64,000 bases of DNA from contig NZ_JAENHO010000009.1 of assembly GCF_016785085.1 (NCBI RefSeq), positions 1-64,000 of the forward strand, written 5' to 3'. The DNA is from Paractinoplanes lichenicola (GTDB taxonomy: Bacteria; Actinomycetota; Actinomycetes; Mycobacteriales; Micromonosporaceae). The notes under the pieces were generated by a model that did not search any database, was not told where the DNA came from, and worked only from the letters and a program-made list of their open reading frames with translations. This document shows positions 57,401-64,000 of this stretch, one piece after another; within the stretch, counting starts at the first letter, position 1; each line of letters opens with the position of its first letter. The position numbers and the translations under genes are program-made.

Positions 57401-58615
57401 TCAGAACGTCGACGGTGTCCGCGCGTCCGGCAGGGGTTGCGGGGTGGGGGCGGCGATGCGGGGCAGGGCGGTCAGCGGCAGCAGCCACAGTGCGGCCACG
57501 GCGACGAGCGTCCACGAGGCGTAGCCGTGGTCGGCGGCCCACCCGACGATCGGGGTCGCCGCGACGACCAGGCCGAAGGCGGCCGTGTTCGTCAGGCCGA
57601 CGGCGGCCGCCGGGCGTTCGGGCAGCCTGGCCTGGCCCGCGCTGACCACGCTCGCGAACGGCAGGCCGCTGAACATGCCCAGCGTGATGACGGCCAGCAC
57701 GGCGACGACCGGCGTGCTGCGCCACGACAGGGCAATCGTTGCCGCCGCGCACGCCACGAGAGCGACCACCCAGACCGTACGGGAAAGGCCCGGCCACAAC
57801 GCGGCGATGTGCCCACCGAGAGGACGGCTCAGCACCGACAGCCCGAGCACCGCCGACCCGACGACGGCGGCCACGGCGGAACTGAAATTCCAGATGTCAG
57901 TCAGCAGTGTGGTCGCCCACGAGGACAGCACGACGCCGAGACCCAGTGTCGCGGCGTGCACCGCGGCCAGCCGGAACAGTTGCCCGTCGCGCACCGAGCC
58001 CGCGCCCCGCGGAGACACCCGACGAGCGGAACCGCCTGGCGACAAAGCGGACAAAACAAGCGCTGGAAGGACAACGGCCAGCGTCGTCGCCCAAGCCGCC
58101 CGCCACCCCAGCACCAGCGAAGCGAAGGGCACCACCAGCACAGCGAACCCGGAGGCGGCCAGCGCCACCCCGCCGAAGATCCCCATGCCCCGCGGCCCCG
58201 TCCCGCTGTCCCGGGCCAGCGACGTGCCGCAGACGAAGCACACCGCGAACCCGGCCCCCGACGCGAACCGGGCCCCGACGGCCAGCCACGGCAGCGGCGC
58301 GACCAGGGCGGCCACGTGCGCCACGACCACCAGCGAAAGCCCGGTGACGGCGGTGGCCCGCACGCCGAAGCGGTCGACGAGCACTCCGCTCGGGAACTGC
58401 AGGGCCGCGTACGGGAAAGCCAGAGCCGACGTCAGCAAACCGACCCAGAGCAGGCCGGCGCCATAACCCGAGGCCAGCACCGGCGCGCCGGCCCCGGGCG
58501 CGGTCATGGCCCAGCCCGCGGAACCGCCGAGCAGGCACGCGAGGGCAAGCTTCACCCGTCGATCGGCAGCCCAGCCCGCGGAACCGCCGAGCAGGCACGC
58601 GAGGACGAGCTTCAC
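57401..58615 (-). CDS. MFS transporter with duplicated N-terminal segment
   Basis: 404 residues from GTG 58615, or 384 from GTG 58555. About 12 membrane helices of the major facilitator superfamily (LQFPSGVLVDRFGVRATAVTG is motif A). A 60-base tandem duplication repeats the coding start: V-K-L-x-L-A-C-L-L-G-G-S-A-G-W-A occurs twice, so the first helix is preceded by a 20-residue copy. The GTGA at 58615 overlaps the PucR gene stop, the ancestral coupled start; the second GTG may now be the start of a normal protein. Substrate unknown. Confidence 0.85.
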   Translation of the reverse strand: MKLVLACLLGGSAGWAADRRVKLALACLLGGSAGWAMTAPGAGAPVLASGYGAGLLWVGLLTSALAFPYAALQFPSGVLVDRFGVRATAVTGLSLVVVAHVAALVAPLPWLAVGARFASGAGFAVCFVCGTSLARDSGTGPRGMGIFGGVALAASGFAVLVVPFASLVLGWRAAWATTLAVVLPALVLSALSPGGSARRVSPRGAGSVRDGQLFRLAAVHAATLGLGVVLSSWATTLLTDIWNFSSAVAAVVGSAVLGLSVLSRPLGGHIAALWPGLSRTVWVVALVACAAATIALSWRSTPVVAVLAVITLGMFSGLPFASVVSAGQARLPERPAAAVGLTNTAAFGLVVAATPIVGWAADHGYASWTLVAVAALWLLPLTALPRIAAPTPQPLPDARTPSTF

Positions 58616-58628
58616 GCGTCGATCAGCA
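58509..58628. repeat. 60-bp tandem duplication at the MFS start
   Basis: 58509-58568 and 58569-58628 differ at four or five positions only. The unit covers the last codons of the PucR gene and the first codons of the MFS gene, giving two in-frame GTG starts. Confidence 0.95.
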
Positions 58629-59835
58629 GCCGGGCCAGGCGCAGCGCCACCTGCAGCTCGGTGCGGCGCTCGGTCAGCGGGCGGCCGAGCAGCTCGGCCG
58701 CCTTCTGCAGCCGGTTGCGCACGGTGTGCTCGTGCAGATGCAGGTGGGCCGCGGTGGTGACGTGGCTGCCGAACCGGTGCGAGGCCTCGACGGTCTCGCG
58801 CAGCCGGGCCGCGATCTCGTCCTCGGCGCCCAGCTCGCCCAGTTCGGCGCGCACGAACGCGCGGGCCCGGGCCGGGTCGGCCATCAGCAGCACCTCGAGG
58901 CTGACGTCGGCATAGCTCAGCACCCCGGAACCCCAGGCCGCGCGGACACTTTGCACATCGCGCACCTGCCGCCAGCCGTCGCGCACACCCTGCACGCCCA
59001 CATGCGGTTCGCTGACCGACGCCTGCAGCCCTAGCGAACGCAGGCAGTCGGTGATCGCGACGATCCGGGCGGCCGTCCAGCCCGCCTGCCGGGGCTGCGC
59101 CAGCCACACGACGGTGCTGGTCAGGTCGATCGGGTGCACGAGAGTGTCCCGTACGTGGCACTTGTCGCGCAGCGTGTCGAGGATCTGCCGCGCGCAGCCC
59201 TCGGGCGTGGCCGGCAACAGCACGGCCAGGTGCGCGGCGTCGAGCGGGTAGTCGAGCAGCACCAGGTCGGACGGCGGCAGCGGGGTCGAGTCGTCGCGCA
59301 GCAGGTGCTGCACCAGCCCGGCCCGCACGTGGTCGCGGGATCGGCTCAGCACGTCGTCCGTACGGGCGAAGGTGTCCGCCACCTGCGAAGCCGCATGGTG
59401 CTGATAGGCCAGCACGAGCTCGGTCAGCGCCTGCAGGGCGGCCAGGCTCTCGCCGCGGGGCACGTCGTCGGCCTCGGCGCGGGCCACGAGCTGGTCGCTC
59501 CACTCCTGCCACATGGCGCGGAAGCCGACCCGGTACGACCGTTGCAGCGCGGTCTGCGGCAGGCGCAGCCGTGCCTGCAGGGCGGCCAGCGCGAACGGCT
59601 CGGTCAGCCGCACCTCGGCCAGGGGCAGCCGGCCGGTCAGCACCTGCCGCAGCGCGCTCAGGTTCTCGACCACGCTGGCCCGCAGCCGGTCGACGAACTC
59701 GTCGTTCTCGCGCAGCGTCTCGAAGGCGGCCGCGAGGTCGACCTCGACCACCCGGTCGGCGAGCGCGGGCAGGTCGACGGCGTCGGCGGCTTCGCGGGCC
59801 CAGCGGGGGAGCGGGGCCACAACTGTGGTCGTCAT
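58612..59835 (-). CDS. PucR/CdaR-type helix-turn-helix regulator
   Basis: 407 residues. An N-terminal helical region (about 20-160), a central region, and the C-terminal PucR DNA-binding segment (SHRFGSHVTTAAHLHLHEHTVRNRLQKAAELLG). ATG 59835. It overlaps the MFS gene by GTGA, so both are made from one message; it probably controls the transporter in response to its substrate. The duplicated segment at its 3' end did not change its own reading frame. Confidence 0.88.
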   Translation of the reverse strand: MTTTVVAPLPRWAREAADAVDLPALADRVVEVDLAAAFETLRENDEFVDRLRASVVENLSALRQVLTGRLPLAEVRLTEPFALAALQARLRLPQTALQRSYRVGFRAMWQEWSDQLVARAEADDVPRGESLAALQALTELVLAYQHHAASQVADTFARTDDVLSRSRDHVRAGLVQHLLRDDSTPLPPSDLVLLDYPLDAAHLAVLLPATPEGCARQILDTLRDKCHVRDTLVHPIDLTSTVVWLAQPRQAGWTAARIVAITDCLRSLGLQASVSEPHVGVQGVRDGWRQVRDVQSVRAAWGSGVLSYADVSLEVLLMADPARARAFVRAELGELGAEDEIAARLRETVEASHRFGSHVTTAAHLHLHEHTVRNRLQKAAELLGRPLTERRTELQVALRLARLLIDA

Positions 59836-59970
59836 GGCCTTACGTTGCCGCCACCCCGCGCACCGGCCGATGTGCCGGCCACCACACTGTCAGGTCAAGA
59901 ATGGTTGGCCACACATCGCGGGAGCGGGCTGGCCCCGGTGAGGCTGTGCCTTGTAACACAGCCGTCACAC

Positions 59971-61014
59971 TTAGGAGCCGCCATGCCGCTGGGTCGTCGA
60001 CCTCCGCACCAGGCTGGTGGCGAAGAGCCGTTCGCGGCCGGCCCCGATGTCGCCCTCGTGCTCGATCCGCTCCACCAGCAGCCGGGCCGCCGCGCGGGCC
60101 ATCTCCGACAGCGGCTGGTGCACGGTGGTCAGCTGGAACACCTCCCAGGAGGCCATCGGCACGTCGTCGAAGCCGATCACCGAGATGTCGCCCGGCACGT
60201 CGAGGCCGAGCGACTTCGCGGCGTCGATGGCGCCGAACGCGATGATGTCGTTGCCGCACAGCAGCGCCGTCGGGGGAGCGGGCAGCCGCAGCAGCTCGCG
60301 GGCGTTCTGATAGCCGCTCTGGTGCGAGTAAGGCCCCTCGCGGACCAGCTCCGGGTCGACGGTGAGCACCTCGGCCACCCCGGCGTGCCGGTCGCGGCTG
60401 GTCGACGTGTTGGCCGGGCCCCGGATGACGCCGATCCGGCGATGGCCCAGCTCGAGCAGGTGCCGGGCGGCCAGGCGCCCGCCGTGGTGGTTGTCCGCGG
60501 TCACCCGGTCGACGTCCATCCCGTCGACGTAGCGGTTGAGCAGCACGATCGGCAGGTGCCGGGCGGCCAGCTCGGCCCCCAGCTGCGAGTCGAGCGTGGC
60601 CGTGGTCAGCAGCACGCCGTCGATCGACGAGTTGAGCAGGCCGAGCAGGGCCTCCTGCCCGGTCGGCAGGTCGGTGCGCTCGGCGAACAGCACGAATCGG
60701 TAGCCCATCAGCTGCAGCTCGTCGTGCACCGGGTTGAGCAGCGACGGGAAGAACGGGTTGGTCAGGTCGGACGCGACGACCGCGATCGAGGGCGTCCGCG
60801 GCGCGGGCTCGGCCGGGGCGATCGTGGTCCAGGAGGGGCGGTAGCCCAGCCGATCGGCCGTCTCCTCGATCAGCCGGCGCGTCTCGTCGGAGACCCGGGG
60901 ATCGCCGCGCAGGGCCCGCGAGACCGTCGACTGGGCCACCCCCGCGGCCTCGGCGACGGTGGAGCTTGTGGCGCCCCGCGCGGGCCCACGGCGGCGTTCC
61001 GGGTAGGTGCTCAT
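59971..61014 (-). CDS. LacI-family transcriptional repressor
   Basis: 347 residues. N-terminal helix-turn-helix (TVAEAAGVAQSTVSRALRG, about 19-37) with hinge helix, then a periplasmic-binding-protein-like sensor (SIAVVASDLTNPFFPSLL...GVIRGP...GFDDVPMASW...TTVHQP). ATG 61014 is chosen; an upstream ATG adds MHNLC. Divergent from the ABC transporter operon, with palindromic sites in the gap, so it most likely represses both itself and the transporter. The effector is probably the transported compound or a derivative. Confidence 0.93.
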   Translation of the reverse strand: MSTYPERRRGPARGATSSTVAEAAGVAQSTVSRALRGDPRVSDETRRLIEETADRLGYRPSWTTIAPAEPAPRTPSIAVVASDLTNPFFPSLLNPVHDELQLMGYRFVLFAERTDLPTGQEALLGLLNSSIDGVLLTTATLDSQLGAELAARHLPIVLLNRYVDGMDVDRVTADNHHGGRLAARHLLELGHRRIGVIRGPANTSTSRDRHAGVAEVLTVDPELVREGPYSHQSGYQNARELLRLPAPPTALLCGNDIIAFGAIDAAKSLGLDVPGDISVIGFDDVPMASWEVFQLTTVHQPLSEMARAAARLLVERIEHEGDIGAGRERLFATSLVRRSTTQRHGGS

Positions 61015-61074
61015 GCATAAATTATGCACACCCGGCGCTGCTCAGGACACTCATCTGAGTGCATAAATTTCTCA
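61014..61074. promoter_or_regulatory. Candidate LacI-regulator operators
   Basis: TGCATAAATTATGCA (61014-61028) is a perfect 7-base inverted repeat around a single base and overlaps the repressor start codon. TGCATAAATTTCTCA (61060-61074) repeats it with four differences. The centre-to-centre distance is 46 bases. Confidence 0.65.
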
Positions 61075-61081
61075 AGAATGC

Positions 61082-61110
61082 TTGACTTGCACACCTCATC
61101 CAGGCAGTGT
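61082..61110 (+). promoter_or_regulatory. Candidate promoter of the ABC transporter operon
   Basis: TTGACT (61082-61087), a 17-base spacer and CAGTGT (61105-61110). The -10 is weak. A leader of about 100 bases would precede the first gene; no known riboswitch was recognised in it. Confidence 0.4.
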
Positions 61111-61220
61111 CGGGCGTCACATACCTGAAACATTCTGCGCACTCTACTGCCGGACTTTTCGCAGCTCCTCGCCTCTGGTCGCACCCGTCGATGTGTCGCA
61201 CCCCCGTGAGAGGTAGACCC

Positions 61221-62297
61221 ATGAATGCATCACGCATCGCCCGTCCGAACAGCCGCCGATTCATAGCCGCCACCGCCGTCCTCGCCGTCGCCGCCGCCTC
61301 CGGATGCGGGGCCCGCCCCGGCGCCCAGTCCGGCGGCAACGCCGAGGCCAAGGACGCGAACGGCGTCGTCAACATGGTCATGGCCCCCGACCCCGTCTGG
61401 AAGTGGATGGAGTCGCAGGGCATCAAGCAGGAGATGGAGGAGGCCGCCAAGATCCAGGTGCTGACCTCGTCGTCCTGGGACGAGTTCGGCGTCTACGCCG
61501 GCGGTCACGCCGACGTCGTCTCCGCGGCCTCCTACGAGGTGCCCGAGCTCGAGAAGCAGACCGGCGAGAAGACCACGATCTTCGGCAAGTTCAACTCCGA
61601 CCGCAGCATCCTGGCCGTGGGCAAGGACAGCCCGGCCAAGGACATCTGCGAGCTCAAGGGCAAGAAGATCGTCACGCACAGCGCGGTCTCGATCACCATC
61701 ATGTGGGGCGTCTACGCCAAGAAGTGGTGCAACCTCGACCTGCGGGCCGGCGGCGGCGACTACGAACTGGTGGTGACCGACCCGCAGAACGCGGCCGGGC
61801 TGATCGAGCGGGGCGACGCCGACGCCGGCCTGCTGCTGCCCGACTTCTCCATCCCGCAGCTCTCCAGCGGCGCGATCAAGCCCCTGTACGACTCGAAGAG
61901 CGTCTCGCAGATCTACGCCGAGCAGTTCTCCGACGACAAGACCGAGCTCACCCACCCGCAGAACAACGTGTTCGTCGCCCGCAAGGCCTGGGTCGAGAAG
62001 AACCCGGAGGAGGCGGCGTTCCTGATCAAGATGTGGGACCGCGGCGTGCAGGAGTGGGCCAAGAACCGCGACAAGATCATCGAGGCCTACCCGGAGGACT
62101 TCGCCGCCGAGAGCGACAAGGACAAGAAGTTCATCCGCGACTGGCTGGCCAACACGTACGACTGGTTCGTCGACACGACCTACCTCGACCAGGCCTGGGT
62201 GGACAGCGAGACCAAGCTGTTCAACCTGATGAAGGAAGCGGGCTACGTGCCTGACGACGTGGCCGACCCCGACTTCACGATTCTGCCGAAGTCATGA
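61221..62297 (+). CDS. NitT/TauT-type ABC transporter substrate-binding lipoprotein
   Basis: 358 residues. A signal peptide ends in the lipobox A-A-S-G|C (Cys about 31), so it is a membrane-anchored lipoprotein. The rest is a periplasmic-binding fold of the NMT1/TauA type (SSWDEFGVYAGGHADVVSAASYEVPELE..., LKGKKIVTHSAVSITIMWG...DPQNAAGLIERGDADAGLLLPDF). Substrates of this class include sulfonates, nitrate, thiamine precursors and aromatics; the actual one is unknown. ATG 61221 follows GAGAGGTAG. It overlaps the first permease gene by ATGA. Confidence 0.9.
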   Translation: MNASRIARPNSRRFIAATAVLAVAAASGCGARPGAQSGGNAEAKDANGVVNMVMAPDPVWKWMESQGIKQEMEEAAKIQVLTSSSWDEFGVYAGGHADVVSAASYEVPELEKQTGEKTTIFGKFNSDRSILAVGKDSPAKDICELKGKKIVTHSAVSITIMWGVYAKKWCNLDLRAGGGDYELVVTDPQNAAGLIERGDADAGLLLPDFSIPQLSSGAIKPLYDSKSVSQIYAEQFSDDKTELTHPQNNVFVARKAWVEKNPEEAAFLIKMWDRGVQEWAKNRDKIIEAYPEDFAAESDKDKKFIRDWLANTYDWFVDTTYLDQAWVDSETKLFNLMKEAGYVPDDVADPDFTILPKS

Positions 62298-63142
62298 CGG
62301 ACCAGCTGATCGGTGCGGCCCCGGCCGCACCGCCCACCGACCCCGAGGCCGGGGCCAAGCGCACCGCGAAACGGCGCCGCCTCCGGCTCACCGGCCTGGT
62401 CATCCTGGGCTGGATCGCGTTGTACGGCGTCTGGGAGTACGGCTCCTGGTGGTTCGGGTCGCGGCTGCTGCCCACCCCGTACGAGGTCCTCATGTCGGCG
62501 GTCGAGATCGTCGAGAGCGGCAACTTCCTCACCGACTTCTCGGCCAGCGTGCTCAAGACGTTCGCCGGCTTCGCGGTGGCCGCGGCGGTCGGAGCCCCGA
62601 TCGGCTATTTGATGGGCCGCTACAACTACTGGCGCGCGTTCTTCCACGACGGCGTCACGATCGCCGGCACCATCCCCGCGATCGTCTACGCGGTGCTCTC
62701 GCTGATCGTCTTCGGCCTGTCCAACCTGGGCCCGATCCTCGCCGTCGCGCTGGTCTCGGCGCCCTACATCGCGCTCAACGTGGCCGAGGGCATCCGGGGC
62801 GTCGACAAGTCGCTCGTCACGATGAGCGAGGCGTTCGGCCGCTCGCCGCAGCAGATCCGCCGCGAGGTGCTGATCCCGACCATCGTCCCGTACGTGTTCG
62901 CGGCCATCCGGATGTGCTTCGCGGTGGCCTGGAAGGTCGAGGCGCTGACCGAGGTCTTCGGCGGCCGCAACGGCGTCGGCTTCCAGATCCGTACGGAATA
63001 TCAGCTGTACGACATCGCCGCCGTGCTGGCCTGGATGTTCCTGTTCATCGTCTTCATGCTGATCATCGAGCGCCTGGTGCTGGCCAAGAGCGAGGCCCGC
63101 CTGCTCTCGTGGCGGCCGCAGGAGAGGAGCTCCGCGCTGTGA
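62294..63142 (+). CDS. ABC transporter permease (SsuC/TauC-like), first
   Basis: 282 residues with about six membrane helices and the cytoplasmic EAA loop EAFGRSPQQIRREVLIPTIVPYVF (about 178-200). ATG 62294 overlaps the binding-protein gene, and the stop overlaps the next permease by GTGA. Two different permeases in one operon indicate a heterodimeric channel. Confidence 0.92.
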   Translation: MTDQLIGAAPAAPPTDPEAGAKRTAKRRRLRLTGLVILGWIALYGVWEYGSWWFGSRLLPTPYEVLMSAVEIVESGNFLTDFSASVLKTFAGFAVAAAVGAPIGYLMGRYNYWRAFFHDGVTIAGTIPAIVYAVLSLIVFGLSNLGPILAVALVSAPYIALNVAEGIRGVDKSLVTMSEAFGRSPQQIRREVLIPTIVPYVFAAIRMCFAVAWKVEALTEVFGGRNGVGFQIRTEYQLYDIAAVLAWMFLFIVFMLIIERLVLAKSEARLLSWRPQERSSAL

Positions 63143-63966
63143 GCACCACGATGGCCCCCGTCAAGGCCCGCCGCTCCACCACCGAGAAGGAGCAGGAGAC
63201 GCCGGCCTGGCAGAAGCGGCTCACCTCCGACCGCGCGGCCCGGATCGCCGCCCTGCTCAGCTTCTTCCTGTTCTGGGTGCTGATCTCGTGGCTCTTCCTG
63301 CGCGTGCCCGGCCCGATCGAGGTCGTGCAGCGGCTCGTCGACGAGTTCAGCCGCGGCGAGGTGTTCGGCAACTTCGGCAAGACGCTGTACCGCTTCGGCG
63401 TGGGCGTCGCGCTGGCCACGGTCGTCGGCATCGCGATCGGCGTCGTCATGGGCCTGTCCCAGCTGGGCCGGGCGTTCTTCGAGAGCCCGGTGCTGGTCGG
63501 CCTGTCGATCCCGGCCATCATCTGGTCGTTCCTGACCGTCATGTGGTTCGGCTTCGGCGATCTCAGCCCGATCGTGACGACGTTCCTAACCTCTGTCCCG
63601 TTCGTCATCGTCAACGTCGCCCAGGGCGTACGCGGGGTGTCGCGGGACCTGCGGGACATGTCGACGACGTACAACGTGCCGCTCTCGCGCCGGATCAAGG
63701 ATCTGGTGCTGCCGGCGGTCACCGGCTACGTCGCGGCCGGCGTCCGGTTCGCCATCATCATCGGCTGGAACGGCGTGCTGCTGGCCGAGTGGTTCGGCGG
63801 CGGCGGGGGCGTCGGCTACCGCGCCCGGTGGTGGTACGACGCCAACCGGTTCGGCGGCTTCGCGGCCTGGGTCGTGCTGTTCGTCGGCTTCATCGTGCTG
63901 CTCGACCGCTTCGTGCTCGACCGGATGATCCAGCGCGCTTTCCGCTGGCGCGACGCCTCGGCCTGA
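63139..63966 (+). CDS. ABC transporter permease (SsuC/TauC-like), second
   Basis: 275 residues, about six membrane helices; the degenerate EAA loop reads STTYNVPLSRRIKDLVLPAVTGYVAAG. GTG 63139 forms a GTGA with the previous stop. It probably pairs with the first permease and an ATPase encoded directly downstream. Confidence 0.92.
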   Translation: MSTTMAPVKARRSTTEKEQETPAWQKRLTSDRAARIAALLSFFLFWVLISWLFLRVPGPIEVVQRLVDEFSRGEVFGNFGKTLYRFGVGVALATVVGIAIGVVMGLSQLGRAFFESPVLVGLSIPAIIWSFLTVMWFGFGDLSPIVTTFLTSVPFVIVNVAQGVRGVSRDLRDMSTTYNVPLSRRIKDLVLPAVTGYVAAGVRFAIIIGWNGVLLAEWFGGGGGVGYRARWWYDANRFGGFAAWVVLFVGFIVLLDRFVLDRMIQRAFRWRDASA

Positions 63967-63984
63967 TCTCTCTAAGGAGCCACT

Positions 63985-64000
63985 GTGGCTGTTCTGACCG
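63985..64000 (+). CDS. Start of the next gene (truncated by window end), probably the ABC ATPase
   Basis: AAGGAG (63973-63979 region) precedes GTG 63985, giving M-A-V-L-T before the window ends. The ATPase call is made only from operon logic: the binding protein and two permeases lack their nucleotide-binding subunit. Confidence 0.5.

Noticed and set aside
61117..61220. TPP or other known riboswitch in the transporter leader
   Set aside because: The conserved CTGAGA and ACCTGA-type TPP blocks were not found, and no other class was recognised.

Overview
The window is high-GC DNA, with very strong G/C bias at third codon positions, frequent GTG starts and dense four-base gene overlaps. The gene content points to a filamentous actinomycete, most likely in the Micromonosporaceae and Actinoplanes-like. 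That lineage call is an inference from gene families and from a dispersed repeat type, not from a marker gene. No rRNA, tRNA, CRISPR array or transposase was found.

Layout. 1-5.1 kb: a G-tract, then fur-katG (oxidative stress) with a strong terminator, a methyltransferase, and a helical protein behind a perfect palindrome. 5.1-8.4 kb: a long imperfect inverted repeat, a DUF6188-like protein, a stand-alone CheY-type receiver, an Nei/Fpg DNA glycosylase lacking the usual catalytic proline, and an array of ~45-bp degenerate repeats. 8.4-25.8 kb: a cell-envelope cluster with a DUF3068 protein, acyltransferase, AftD-like arabinofuranosyltransferase, GT4 glycosyltransferase, DUF2613 peptide, two polytopic membrane proteins, a five-FN3 secreted protein, a methyltransferase, an LPXTG protein and a secreted glycosidase with a B-lectin domain. 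Its core resembles the mycobacterial Rv0224c-Rv0228 and aftD/Rv0236A genes. Four copies of one 16-bp dyad precede four of its minus-strand genes, suggesting co-regulation.

25.8-36 kb is accessory: a three-gene operon of unknown function, a DUF4034/M16-peptidase pair, an MFS exporter, and a lower-GC island with a methyltransferase-like gene, a broken membrane-anchored hydrolase and an intact hydrolase. 36-41.7 kb: an FAD/Fe-S oxidoreductase divergent from its GntR-type regulator through a symmetric, apparently leaderless promoter/operator, then a two-component system and a small nonapeptide-repeat membrane protein. 41.7-47 kb: an ECF42-type sigma factor with its YCII/DGPF partner and a RibD-like reductase, a degenerate GGDEF-EAL protein, and a lone Flp pilin behind a FliA/WhiG-like promoter.

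47-64 kb is mostly metabolic genes with local regulators: formaldehyde dehydrogenase, a PPOX-class oxidoreductase, two MmyB-type XRE regulators sharing an intergenic motif, a 2,6-dihydroxypyridine-hydroxylase-like monooxygenase with a cupin, two PucR-type regulators, a repeat-rich protein, an SDR, an MFS transporter with a 60-bp duplication at its start, and a LacI-type regulator divergent from a NitT/TauT-type ABC transporter that runs off the end of the window.
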